A stretch of DNA of 64,000 bases from Acanthacorydalis orientalis (taxonomy: Eukaryota > Arthropoda > Insecta > Megaloptera > Corydalidae). The position numbers and the translations under genes were made by a program. The DNA lies in NCBI GenBank assembly GCA_034766995.1, contig CM068314.1, forward strand, positions 35,730,708-35,794,707, given 5' to 3'. The notes under the pieces are model-generated. The model was not told the DNA's origin. It saw only the letters and a list, made by a program, of their open reading frames with translations, and did not search any database. Positions 36,365 to 49,736 of this stretch are shown here, piece by piece (within the stretch, counting starts at the first letter, position 1; each line of letters opens with the position of its first letter).

Positions 36365-36400
36365 TCTCTCTCTCTCTCTATATATATATATTAAAGGTAT
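36291..36400. repeat. Duplicated (TC)n-(TA)n compound array
   Basis: (TC)n then (TA)n then TTAAAA is followed by a second, shorter (TC)n-(TA)n ending TTAAAGG. The composite unit has been duplicated and then changed in length. It adjoins the broken end of the mariner relic. Confidence 0.85.
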
Positions 36401-37110
36401 CCAAAAGTAATCAATTATTTTAATCATCTTTTTTAATATCAGATCCCGTTTAGATGTGGGTATAGCTGGATGGTTCGGCGAAAGCCATTGTTTGAAGCTT
36501 TTTAAGATGCTGTATAGTATCCATTTCTCATCACCGGTGGTGATTCTACCAAGAAATGGATAAATTCGTTTCCTAGTCATTAATGATCTGCAAATTGTTC
36601 GTCACTGATCTTTTTTTGTATTTGATAACTGATGTGGAACTCAAATGCCTTGCCTAAATACTTTTCCGATTTCATAAAGGTATTTTTAAACTGTCAACCA
36701 AGCGTATCAGATATTTCTAGCACAATCAAATTTGAATCAAATTCAATTAGTGATTTTAAATTATCATTATAAATTGAACTAGTCGCCCACTTCGAACTCT
36801 ATCAGATAAGTCAAAATCATTACTGGCAAATTTTCTAAAGCAACTTTGGCACTTATTGCCTTTCAAATCTTCCCCGTATATATCACACATTCTTGTTGTT
36901 GCGGGTATTGCGTTAAATCCTGATCAAAATTGAAACAACATGCAATGATGTATATGTTCTTCTGAAGGTTGATATTCCATCATTTTGTTTTGGGATATTA
37001 GAACAATTTTTTTTGTTCAAAACAATAAATTCAAGCTGTTTTACAATATACAGTAACAAAACACGTCTTCATATGTCAGAGACTTAAGCCGAATTGAATC
37101 TAATTTGCTT
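36400..37110 (-). mobile_element. Mariner transposase relic, a lineage distinct from the 3.9 and 14.2 kb copies
   Basis: Read right to left on the minus strand: MEYQPSEEHIHHCMLF, CDIYGEDLKGNKCQSCF, RKFASNDFDLSDRVRSGR (first DNA-binding part), then IGKVFRQGI and VPHQLS, then PFLGRITTGDEKWILYS with the first catalytic Asp in GDEKW, KQWLSPNHP and KRDLILKKM. There it stops against TC/TA repeats. Stops (for example after HCMLFQF and GI) and a damaged centre show it is dead. The C-terminal half with the remaining two Asp residues is gone. The upstream 5' region extends to about 37110, and the terminal repeat was not located. Confidence 0.85.
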
Positions 37111-38213
37111 ATTAAAAAGGGTTGACGACTTACGAGTACCGCTAATATATATATATAAAGAATTAATAGCAAATTAAAACAGTATAAAATAATTCTAAAC
37201 TTCGAACACTTGTAAAATAGTATTATTAACTAAATAAGTTACTTTCTTTATAATATTAAACCTTATTTCGCGTACATTTATACATAATGTTTAAATATTC
37301 TAGTTTTGTAATTAACAAAATAAATTACTCAAATTTAAATACAATGATTTATATGGAGAATGAGTTTCATGAACTAATCCAATCTATGTCATTATTTAAA
37401 AGCAATACTAAGAATTTCCAAATCACTCATGATCTACTCAAAAAATAGATGTATTTTTCAACTTTTGGTACATATTCGGATAAAATGTTTTTGAAATATC
37501 TATTCTGTTTTAGGATGAAAATATATTCGTATCAGAACAAAATGTTAAATAGTTTTAGTAAAACATAATTATATAAATATTGGTAATGAACAAAAAAATA
37601 ATTATATAATAGAAAAAATGAAAAATATCTACAAAGTTGAATATATATATATAAACTCAAAAAAAAAATCTAATTCTCACTGGGTGTGAAAAGAGTCTAT
37701 AACAAGCTGAGCTTAAATGTTTGAGGACAGTCACAGAGTTCTCATAAGTCACATGTCTGAGATTTTATTATATTAATAGTACAAGTCAAAAAATCTTTTT
37801 CGACATATTTTATTTTAAAAAAAATAATAAATGACCTTCAATAACAAAATTGTACTTCACATAGATTCACAGTTTAATAAAAATTTCTACCATTGTCATA
37901 ATATCTCCAATTTGAATTTTTTAGTGAAATTGAAAATAAGTAAATTTAAATTTATTAAACACACTTGTTTACTCATGTGTGTGTGTGTATATATATATGT
38001 TGACGTGTGTGTGTGCAAAATAATATTTGTAATACTGCATAGATAACAAAAAACTGATAAATTTTAAATTAGATTTAAAATTATCATCATTTCATTAATA
38101 GAAAATATGAACATTTTTAATAAAAGTTAACATAAAAAATGCAAAAATTAATTTAATAAAATGGATAAAAATTTATTATAACATTTTTCGAATGTAATAA
38201 AATATTCACTCAC
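37111..38213. other. AT-rich non-coding stretch
   Basis: Short (TA)n tracts at 37145 and 37640 and TG repeats at 37978-38015. The 71-codon frame at 37831-38046 has no motif. No gene supported. Confidence 0.5.
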
Positions 38214-38295
38214 CATTAATGTTGATGACGGATTTTAAGTAACAAGGGATGTTCACTGGATGCAGAAAAATAATCCAGACAGGAAAAATATGTTT
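38214..38295 (-). other. Strong minus-strand exon candidate, 82 nt, gene unrecognised
   Basis: On the minus strand a pyrimidine tract (ATGTATGTATTTTTTTCAG) ends at 38296, and the segment ends at 38214, directly before GTGAGTG, a near-ideal donor. The segment is less AT-rich than its surroundings. One frame is open throughout: KHIFPVWIIFLHPVNIP, then CYLKSVININ, ending in phase 1. The other two frames have a stop. The exon also ends in ATTAATG, so it could instead be a 5' untranslated exon whose last three bases are a start codon. I do not recognise the peptide. If real, the gene reads leftwards. Confidence 0.45.
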
Positions 38296-38570
38296 CTGAA
38301 AAAAATACATACATAAAATCAATTCTTAAGAATTAAAAGTATAATATTGAATACTAAAGAACATATTATAATTATTATTGTATACTGAATTTCTTGTATT
38401 ATTTCTAAATAAAAATATTAAACAGTTATTAATTTTAATTGTGAAAGAATTAACTTTTTCATTATTTCACATATTTTAGTAATTTTTGAATTACACATTT
38501 TACTATCTAGCTTATATTTACAATATGATTTTTATTGATTTTAAGAATCACACACATACATACCCACATG

Positions 38571-38609
<39 letters not shown>

Positions 38610-38973
38610 TATGTGTCTACATCGATTAATAATTCAAACCGATTGCCACATACTTCTATTACATTAACTTCTAACAATAAATAAAATGGCAGGAAATAAG
38701 CTACAGATTTTTTTAGCTATTTTTTAATAATCAATTACAAATTTAAGTAGTGTTCAATCTTCAGTGAAAGGGTATTTATAAATTAAAAAAATAGCTGACA
38801 GATAAAAAGATTAACAAACAAATGGAGCATATAACAGTTATCAACAAATGTAAACATATCAGCTTTTTCACCCTTGGAAAATGATTAATTGACCGTAAAG
38901 TGTATACATGTATACATAATGCATATATATATATATATATATACACACATACACACACAACATATACACATAC

Positions 38974-39037
<64 letters not shown>

Positions 39038-39664
39038 GTATAGATATATGTGTGGGTGAGAGTGGTATATATGTACACAATGAGGTACAGTGTGTATACC
39101 ACTTATTTATGAATATATTGCGTTTGAATTCAAATTTATCGTACTATTTTCGAGGACAAAATCGTCATATATTTTATAATTCGGTACGAATAAGCATTGT
39201 ATTCAAGGTGACAAAATTAACTTCGCAGATAAACATGAAATTAGTTCTATATAATTCTTATATTAGAGGAGCACTTTAAATATTTGTCTTCACAGTTTAT
39301 GACTTGAACGTGCATAAAACATCGGTTTATTAATGTTTACCATCACTAATTACCCTTAAATATTATATTTACTTAATGTAGTACTAAATTAGTAATACAG
39401 AGTTAGAAATACATTAAGGGACTTTTCTTATGTACATATATATATATATATATATATACACACAAGTATGTACGTACAATATGAATTAAGTAAATACTTA
39501 AAAACGAAGAAACACAGTGTAGTTCAAATATGTCTTAAAAGTAATTAAAAAAATTAGAAAAAGTGTTTTTTTAAAAATATAGGACATTAAAACCAAGATC
39601 AAATGCGCACAAAAAATGAAGTAATTGTTTTTGTTATTAGTTTATTACTTTTAATGATTAATGA
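38296..39664. other. AT-rich non-coding stretch with a large TA/CA array
   Basis: (TA)n at 38572-38605, 38924-39034 (interrupted by CACACATACACACACA) and 39436-39460. Long Tyr-Ile frames here are artefacts. The 75-codon frame at 39052-39279 matches nothing I know. Confidence 0.6.
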
Positions 39665-40640
39665 TTTTTTCCTCTGGCGTAGATACTTTGCATCTTATCA
39701 CTCTAATACTATCGCCAATGAAACACGATAATCAACAATGAAAAATGATTAGTAAGCAATTATTGAACATTATGAATGTTTTTGATGGTTTGGGAAACGA
39801 GTGAAAAATTTGTTTATGAAATTGAATTTAGCCGCAATATGAAAAAACGATATTGTGTTATTTATTTTTTTATTGATAAGAAATGATTTCTACTCTTATT
39901 TTTCCATCAATTTTTTTTCTAAAAAACGGAAAACTATTCAGCTATTTTGTACTCTAGTGCTCTGAGAATGATAGCTCCACCATCAAAATGTATACAAGAA
40001 AAAAATCAAAAATGATTAATAATTAATTAGTGTACATTTCTGATTGAAACTTTTTGTGATTTGTGGTAGAGTGAACAATCATATTGTGAATGTGATTTGA
40101 AGCACAGTTCAAAAATATATATTTGAAACTAATAAACTGTTTTGAAATTTAATTATTTCCAAAATGTAGTTAAAAACAAATTACGAAACTAGTATGTTCG
40201 TCATTTAAATTTTTATGCATAAAAATAGTGAACGAAAACCAAATGAGTTTTTTTATATGCAATACAAAAAAAGTCATTAATTATGTTTCTTCAATTTTAC
40301 TTTTGTTACATACTTTATTTTCTAAAATGATATATTTAGTTTGTTATAATAATAGAACTGCATATTTCCTTTCAGTTAATGTCTGAATATTATTTCCATA
40401 AAATCTGTTGGCAGCTTAAATCGCTTTGAAGATATCACCATGGAAATGAATATAAACAATACTCAAAATTATCAGTAATCAATTATTAATTATTATGTTT
40501 TTTGATAGGAAAGTCATTGTTATTTATTATTAATGATTTTTTTTATCCAAGGGAAGAAGAACACATCATTTGTGAAAGTGGATTTAGTCAGAGAGCAAAA
40601 AATTTTAATTGTAGTATTTTATAAATTTTGAATGTACACA
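39665..40640 (+). repeat. Cluster of the dispersed repeat (copies C, D and a diverged copy E)
   Basis: Copy C (about 39935-40085) has CTCTGAGAATGATAGCTCCA, CCATCAAAATG and ATTAATAATTAATTAGTG, then TTTTTGTGATTTGTGG. Copy D (about 40405-40530) has CTTTGAAGATATCACCATGG, AACAATACTCAAAATTATCA and GTAATCAATTATTAATTATT. Copy E (about 39670-39850) has ACTATCGCCAATGAAACACG and AGCAATTATTGAACATTATG. E and D are each followed by a GGGAA...ATTTGT...GAATTTAG block, and a third such block (CATTTGTGAAAATGAATTTAGCC) is at about 17355. Copies lie in the same orientation a few hundred bases apart. Confidence 0.5.
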
Positions 40641-40647
40641 TTATGCA

Positions 40648-40717
<70 letters not shown>

Positions 40718-41284
40718 CGTACACACACAGGCACTGTATTTACAAATTATTTATTGCTGTTAGAACGATATTAATCATTCTTTCAAAAGCCGAAATTGTA
40801 TATATTTTTTCTTTTTTAACACACAGGACATTCTAGTACGATCCTGCATATAAAGAACTACCTAACCTTGATACATGTATATCATATTGTGTACACGCAA
40901 CTGTAGAAACGTAAACAGCCTGATGGTAGATGACGCGCACGGGTAATCTATAAATTCGATTAAATACGAGGGGAGATTTAGTAATGTCAGAGTATTAATA
41001 ACCTCAGGAGATAAAATACAAGGTTACTGTTTTATTGTACATTATTTATTTGTATAATTTATATTATGTACACACAGGGTTAAAATTCTGCGAAATAGAA
41101 TCAAGTGTGCGTGAAGAGCATGTACGTGTGCGTTGTGTATTTTTTTCGGTGCTCGTTAATTACATTTCAGAACATGTAATGGCGTTTCTAAGCTCATATT
41201 TTAATATTCTATTTGAGTTTTATTATTGTCATTGAAATAATGTAATAATTTGTAGTAATGCTTTTGATTCGCATCTATATTTTT

Positions 41285-41324
<40 letters not shown>

Positions 41325-41609
41325 TATACATATATATACAATTATCTAATTGCGTGGATTATAAAAAAAAGAAAAACTGGAAAGTATTGAACAGTATTAC
41401 TGCTTCTTAAATTAATTATTCATTTAGCTGTCCATTACATAAAAAACAAATGAAAATAAATACACTTATTAAAAATTAATAGAAGCACAAATATTTGTCT
41501 TTTTCAGAACTGATTTGAAAAAATGCTATTATATTTTTTATTTATTTATCCATTATGCTGATATTTTTACGACAAAAGAATCTATGTCAAATAAAAGAGA
41601 TTCTTTAGC

Positions 41610-41643
<34 letters not shown>
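40641..41643. other. AT-rich non-coding stretch
   Basis: (TA)n at 40651-40712 ending in GCGCGCGTACACACACA, at 41291-41338 with ACATATATA interruptions, and at 41612-41643. No gene supported. Confidence 0.55.
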
Positions 41644-41649
<6 letters not shown>

Positions 41650-42494
41650 ACTGTCGCATACTTGGACATGCAACCAGTATTGGCACTGGCCCTTATTTAT
41701 GCTGACATTGTAGTTATCATAGCGGAATAGAAAGAGGCGTTGTAGAGAAAGATCATAGAGTGGAAGAGAGGAAATTAAAAGAAAATGAATGAAAATTAAT
41801 ACAAATAAGAGCAAAGTAATGAAAATAGGAAGAGATGAGGATCGAGACCTGCATATAAAGCACTAATCAGATGCCAGAGGAGGTTGTAGAATACAACTAC
41901 CTAGGAGTCAAAATTGGCAGTGATGGACGGATCAATCAGGAAGTATTAAGCAGGGTTAAGAAGGCCAATAGAATTTACTACCAGTCAAATCAAACAGTGA
42001 TAGGAAAGAAAGAGGTAAAGAAGAAGACCATGTTGTAGATGCATAAGTCAGTGTTTCTACCAACAATCTTATGTGGAGCAGCGAGTTGAACGACACTCGA
42101 TAAGCACATAAAACGCATCACGGTAGCGGAAATGAAGTTTTTGCAAAAAGTAGCAAGGAAAACAAGTAGAGACTGCATAAGAAATGAGAAGATCAGAAAA
42201 AGCTTAGAGGTACGGGCCATGAAAGATATTCAGAGGAGAGACTGTTTAAGTGGTATGGACATGCATGCAGATTAAATGGGAACAGTAAAGTGAGAAAATG
42301 TTTGGAAGCAAGGCAGCAAAGGAAGAAGAGGAATAGGGGGAGGGAGACCAAGAACTATGTACGAGGGATACATAGAGCAGCTTGGAGACGGCGAGGAAGA
42401 ATCATGCAGGGGATGAAGCAATTGACCAGTAGTAGAGATAAGTGGAAGAGATGGACCGAGATCGATCTCATGCTGAAAGGTAAATAGGAAGAAA

Positions 42495-42497
<3 letters not shown>
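41644..42497 (+). mobile_element. 5'-truncated RTE-like LINE, 3' end of reverse transcriptase
   Basis: Ignoring shifts and stops, the + strand reads ALIYADIVVIIAE (the YxDD catalytic box, here one Asp short: YADIV), KIIEWKR, then VEYNYLGVKIGSDGRINQEV, RVKKANRIYYQSNQTVIGKK, HKSVFLPTILCGAAS, TLDKHIKRITVAEMKFLQKV, KTSRDCIRNEKIR, FKWYGHACRLNG and the basic tail ending RDKWKRWTEIDLMLKGK with TAG at 42485-42487. This is the usual order after the catalytic box in RTE-like non-LTR elements, ending in a very short 3' UTR. The copy is dead. (TA)n tracts lie at both borders (41612-41643 and 42498-42540). Confidence 0.85.
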
Positions 42498-42544
<47 letters not shown>

Positions 42545-42734
42545 GATTTCTGTAAAAAACGCTATTTTAAACAATAAATTGAATAAGTATAAAAACCTTA
42601 TTTATGTAAATATACATAAATTCTCAAAATATGAGTAAAATAGATGACAATTATTAAAATATACACAAATATCAATGGTAATGCACGTTACAAAGTATTA
42701 GTTCATATTTTAATTTTTTCGATTATATCTATTT

Positions 42735-42771
<37 letters not shown>

Positions 42772-44889
42772 AATGTTATTATTTAAAACATTAAAAAGAA
42801 ATTATTGTATTACAATGAACCAATAATATATTTATTTGCTTTTACAGAATGTACTTTAATGAAGAAATACAAACGTTTCTGCAATATAAAATGGAATAAA
42901 TGTTTCTATTTAAAAGATTGTATTCGGACATTTTTTTTTTGTACGTAATTTAAGGAAATAAATTTAAAGTTTTCAAACTTTTTATATTTAGTGCACTTAA
43001 ATATTTATAAGATTCGTATAGAAGATTATTTTTGACACATCTTGGTCGCAAAAAAGATGCTCTCAATTGTTTCTGCCGACAAACATTTACATAAAAATAG
43101 GATTATATGGTAAAATGAACAAAGGGTGACGTGATTTGAATATTTAAATATCCCGAGATGCGAAAATAGAAAACCGTATTGGCTTTCAAAAAAAAAAAAA
43201 TACGTTCGTGGTATTCAGTTAAGAACAAAGAAAAAAATATGTTTATGAATGAATGGTGATTTTTATGCGTTTCCAGTTAGACATTTTATAACAATCAGAA
43301 AACGTTTATTTTTTTATTCATACAGTTGTAAATTTGTTGTTGTTTTTTTCTTTTGCGATATCAGTTACTTATCTTGAATATAATTTGTAAACTACAATGT
43401 TTTATGTCGATTTTTTAATGTATAATTCAATATTAAATTTTTAAAAACAACTTGAAAAGGATATTGATTTTAAAATATTTTCATACCTATGACCTGTATT
43501 ATTATTATTAAAATCTGATTACACGTAAGTAATACATATTTACATAAAGATTGTTTTCAATAAAAATATTTTTTCTGTCATATTATTGAATATATTGAAA
43601 TTATTGAATAATTTTCTTGTTTAAAAAAAACTTTAAATACCTCATCCAGTAAGTCCGATAATTTTATTTTTTTTTCAACTAGTTTTCATTTATTTATACA
43701 ATTTAAAAACGTACAAATTCTTTACTTAACTTTATGACTGGTGGAGTACCATAATACCACTTACGGTATATAGTACAGATTACTAAGATATATTACGTTG
43801 CCTATGTGCCATTCATAAATTCTATTTTAATATATACGCAAGTAATAAAATACTCCATATTAAAAATGTTAATAATTAATTATATTTTTTTAAATAATTA
43901 TCAGCTCTTCTAATATAAAAATATATATATATATAGATAGATGTACACACACACTTTTACACAATATTAAAAATCAAATTACAAAAATGTAGTATTAATT
44001 GGGTCTGTTGCTCTGGTATTACCACAGTAAAAAAAGTTTCAATTTAAAAAGGTATCTAGTACTATCAAGAAAATGCATCAAGTTATTTTTTTGTGCATAT
44101 ATTTTTTTGTTTACAAAAAAGTGAGAAATAATTTATTCATGTTAATGTGTAATATACATATTCGTATTAATTTGTAGTATGTAATTAGAATGTATTGTAA
44201 TATTTATTTCTAAAAAACTAATTAATTTTTGTGTTTTAATTTATTACAAAGAAACTGAGATACTTTTTTCTCGTTTCGTCCAAAATTAAGATCCTTAAAG
44301 AGTTAAAAATTGTTTTTATACGTTCATTTCAAGACAATATCTAATGATTTGTGATGTTTTTATATTTTATAAAGAGTTATCTTTTTATTTGGACTAATTT
44401 TTGTCTCACTCTTACTAGTAGTTTACTCATTTAACGAAGCTTGAACAATTTCCATTTCAGTAATTTCTTTTAAACCAGTTTGTATGTCGGATGCATCTCC
44501 AGAAACAATTAATGTCATTTACAAGCAAATTGTTCGATTTACAATTAAGTTTTAAATTCAGACCATTCTTTACGAACACAAATAAAACAAGTCACACAGC
44601 TGAGATTAGTAGCTGACGTAACAGTAGAAAATAATATCTAATAGTAGATAATAGACTAGAATTTTATTTTTATATTCCCGTATTGATATTGAACTTTTAT
44701 ATATTTTTTTATATAATTAAATTACGCTAATTTGTTTAGTTAATTTATTTTTGTATTCTAAAAATACAAAAGAATGTTTAAAACAAATGTTTGATGATAA
44801 AAAAAAATTTAATGTAATAAAATAAACATAAATCTATCTAGCAACAAACACCAACTACACGTAGCATTTTATTTATAAGAATGTTTTTG

Positions 44890-44939
<50 letters not shown>

Positions 44940-45352
44940 TATGTAGAGAGAGAGAGAAACTGACAGAGAAATAAAGAGACATTTATGTGCGTATATATAT
45001 ATATATATGAATAATAAAAAGTATACAAATATAATTATGATAAGGTTCAATGTCAAATAGTCACAGGTTTTTCCTATATCGTGGTTGGGAAGATGGATCT
45101 CCACCCATCACACCAAATATATATCTAAATATATGAGAACTTTAAACAAACAATAAAAAACCAATGAATAAAATAAATTCATTTTATGACTGTAAATATT
45201 TATAAGAACACTTTAAAGAAACAATGTTCCGAAATGATAGCTTTTTATGAAATCTATTTTATCTTTTAATGCGTTAAAAATAGTAATTACACATACATAC
45301 ATGTATATATATATATATTTATATGCATATATACATTAATATATATATACGA

Positions 45353-45395
<43 letters not shown>

Positions 45396-46828
45396 TGTAT
45401 GTGTGTTGTGTGTGTGCGTTTATAAAAGAACATAAAAATTAAAATCTAATAAAAAAATTATCAAGAAGACATTTTTGAAGTATCCTTATCGATTTACAAT
45501 TAATTTTACAGACGATAACTTTTCTCAAGGTTGGTCAAATTTTCTTTTACGTCATTAGATTTATGAAATTGATTTATCAGTTTGTTTGATATAAATTGTC
45601 GGTAATTTAACAAATATTTGTAGATATTTATCAAAAAAGTAATGCATTGATTGATTTCAATATTGGAATGGAAAATAAATAACGATTTCGAAACAAAAAT
45701 AATAATAAAATTACGTAAGACGATTCAAAAACTAAAGTTTTTATTTTGATAATTCTATCTTAGTATTGTTTAAATCTAAAAAAAGACGAACTGTTCATTA
45801 TTCATTTAGTAAATTAATTATATTGATAAACATCGAAAATACTTTTCAGTGTATTCACATTTTGATATGATTCAAAGAATCTCAAATAAGTGACAAGATA
45901 CATCTAGATATAATCGGTTGAATAATTAAAATTGATAATTTTTTTCGATGTAGATATACCTGTATCGTTTTCCATTTTTATACATTTATAAAAAAATAAC
46001 AAAAAAGTTGAGTTTTGCTCTTATATTCTGTGTTTTTTTTGATAATAATTTTATCAGTCTAGATGCATGATAGTATATAAATTTTTATAGCTTTATATAA
46101 ACAATTTAATTTACAAATTTAATAAAAAAAAATCAAATTGATTTAACTAATCCTTACTAGTTGTTCTAAATTCTTTATCTGTTACAAATGAAACAAATAT
46201 AAAAAATGTATTTAAGATTTTCCAAAAGAAAAACACTAAAAATAATTTTGATCTAATAAATAAAAATATACTTTAATCATACAGACATTACAGAAACAAA
46301 CGTTTTTTTTCTTAAATTTAAAATCAACGAAGAAGTACATTTAAATTAAATATATCCGGTTTTCGGAAAAGCCCTACAATCGTTTAAAAAAACGGAACGC
46401 TTTCATGTATATTCAGTATCTTTAAATGAAAAAAATTGATTTTATATATTTTTTTAATATATTTATAACTATATCTATAAAGAATATTGTTAAGGGGTTA
46501 AATAGTTTCTAACGCACGTTTATTGTAGGCTTAAGTAGCAATCAGTTACATAGATACCAAATAGGAAGTATGTTATATAAAAGGATATTTCTCAAATAGA
46601 CGAAAAATCCACTAGATGACAATATGTCCATACATTATTTTTAAATTGATCCCTATTCATAATTTACAAGCATTTTTTACAATATCCAAGCATAAAGTAA
46701 TAATAAAAATAAGAGTCTTTTTATATATAAAATTTATCGAAATATGTGACTATTTATTTCTTACTAAAATATTCTAAAATTATAGTTGTATGTTTTTAAG
46801 CCTATTATCTCGTTGATATGTTATTCTA
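42498..46828. other. AT-rich non-coding stretch
   Basis: (TA)n arrays at 42498-42540, 42741-42768, 43920-43935, 44896-44937, 44990-45008 and 45302-45390, the last with TGTGTG at its right end; (GA)n at 44945-44957. Frames at 42644-42826 and 44838-45104 are largely array-derived. No gene recognised. Confidence 0.55.
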
Positions 46829-46994
46829 TGATCTTCATCCTTATATGGGATCATCTTAGTATCTATTTGTTGCTATTAGTTTCAATACGTGTCCTATCTT
46901 CACATAAATGTTGGACTCAAATATTTACCTGAAAATGGCACACGTCCCGAAACTAGAGTGCACAGACACTCAGTCCAAAAGGATGAAGACCACC
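46829..46994. repeat. Fold-back repeat, copy 3 (about 166 bp)
   Basis: Left arm TGATCTTCATCCTTATATGG, then ATTAGTTTCAATACGTGTCC and TATCTTCACA. The right arm on the opposite strand gives GTGGTCTTCATCCTTTTGG, then CTAGTTTCGGGACGTGTGCC and ATTTTCAGG. The right arm read forward contains CCTGAAAATGGCACACGTCC followed by CGAAAC. Related to copies at 6.7 kb (shared outer arm) and 29.6 kb (shared core). Confidence 0.6.
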
Positions 46995-48669
46995 ACGTCA
47001 ACGTAAACTGTTTTAATTGTGATTATGTTTGAACGTAGTTGTTCCATTATACAGCATGTTGGTTGGTTACTAAGTGTGGCTCCACAGCAACAAACACATT
47101 GTTGTTAATATTCCATTCGGAGTGAATTTGAACATATGTATTGACTCATATGTTTCTCTTTGTGAAGTTGCATTCTGTAGTACTACAGACACTCATGAAA
47201 ACAACTCTAACATATATAATTTATAGATGTCTCTAGTTGTGAAATGTATTGCTTGTATGCAGTGTATACACATGCCATTGATAATATGTAGAATTTTTAT
47301 AATTGAGATCATTTTATTATAGTATATAGGCAGAAACACATGTTTCAATTCTTGAAAATATCATTAAAAGTCCTAAATAAAAATTAAAATAAAATACTCG
47401 ATTTTTGTTTTTTATACATAAATATTAAAATGTACGAAAATCATTAATATATTTTGACGATGTCACTAATTTACAATTAGGCCAACTATATAAAACCAAA
47501 CAAGTTCATTATATTTTGTTGATATGCACTCTACATGTTTCTTATTTCTCCAAGATCGAAACAAATTTCTCTAGTTGTATGTTATACCACTTGTATGTAG
47601 AAATAATGTCGCTTATATTTAATCTTTTATTACAATGTACACTTGAAACATTTAATCATGTTATTTTTCCTTTTTTTTATTTCTTCTTTTTATAAAAACA
47701 TTGACATATTTTTATATTAAATTATATTTGATTTTAATAGCTTAAAATATTAAAATTTAAAAAATTAAATAACATTTTACTATCAAATAAATTACACTTT
47801 TATAAAAATTCTATTATTTATACCCATTTTTTTAAAAAAATCTAATTATTACGTCATATTTTCAATAAAAAATTTAGTCGCAATTTTAATTAAACAAGTC
47901 TGAGTTCAATAAATAATAAAAGTGTTTTATTAGGTCATAACTATCTTATTTGCTAAACCAAACATTTATGATCAAATATATAGTACCTTAATAACACTGT
48001 TGTAAATTAATTATCGAGACATTAATAAACTATAATATAATTTTTAGTAAGAAGTGTTATTTGATTGAAAATATAATAAAAAAGGCATATCATACATGGT
48101 ATTATGTAATAATACACATACAGACATTTATCAAAACCTTTCATATACAAGTGACTATAAAAATATTATTAATGATCGTTTTATGTATTTCTTATTTTGT
48201 TTTTCACCCATTTCGTACATATAAAGTAATACGTTTCTATAATTACATTATTACTTACACATGTTTACGTCAGAGTCATCTGACAACAGAAATACAATTA
48301 GTTTTCCCATATAGGAAACAAAACTTTTAATTAATTCAAAGATGCGAAGAATGGCATCAATATATTTATAAATTACTCAACACAATATTAAAATACAACA
48401 TTGTCTCTATGCCTGATTAGAAATTGTAATATTGTAGTTTTTTATGAAATATTTTATCGTATTACGTTTTTCGCTCTGATCAGATAAACCACGAATAATT
48501 ATTATAAAATCACACACATTTTAAATGGGGATATAATATTGTAATATTTTTTCAGATACACAAATTAATTTTTTTTAAGTTCGTCTGATTACGTATATAT
48601 CAGTTTCTCCTTTTTTACAAACTACAAAATTCCAGAAAGTTAAAATGGCATAATTAGCCGAAGTTGCAC

Positions 48670-48716
<47 letters not shown>

Positions 48717-48967
48717 AGAGAATTGAGAAACTAAATTATTATTATTAGAAATTTCCAATTAACTACAAGATATAGATGTGTTATTTAAGTGAAATACGTA
48801 CATATATCATAATTACAATTTGAATTTTCAACAAATGTTTCAGAAATGAATGTCAACATATAATCTAACATATAATATCTTTAGACTACAGCTTTCTAAA
48901 ATCTAAATTAAGTTCAAAAATGTCAATAATTGTTGTATAAGAAATATAATCACTATAATGTCACATA

Positions 48968-49039
<72 letters not shown>

Positions 49040-49677
49040 CACACTAACACTAATTTTTTACAATAATGTAAATTAACTGATATTGAACTTTTTGATATGA
49101 ATTTTTATAACATAAATATATTATTTTAGCAAATATAGATACAAATATAGCAAATATGATAATTATATAATACTACGACGTACCATTCTAAAAAGGATAA
49201 AAATCAAGAGTTTACATAAAAATTAACATCAATTAAATACTATTATTTATAAATACCATGAATACACATTTGTAAACGTCACGTTTATCAACACAGTTAT
49301 TTAATATTTATGACTCATTTATTATTTAACTTTACAAACGTGTTTTACTTAAATATAATAATGACATCAATTGTTGATGATTCAATGATTTAAATTTGTG
49401 TTTAGGTACAAAATTTTACACAAAAAAAGAAAATTATAAATGACTTGTTTCTTTGTGTATCCATATTTTATGCATAAGTATATTTATTTATTTTTATAGC
49501 CTTTAGTTATTGTCATGTTTAATATCGGAATGAAATGGACCACTAGTATAATTTATGCAAATTGGATACATTTTTTCAATATACATTTGATGTTAAGTTC
49601 GAAATCGATAGGCGAAGATATTAAAAAATAATGAAAAATTTTTAATTGTTACTCTAAAATTATCATTTTTTTTCACT

Positions 49678-49736
<59 letters not shown>

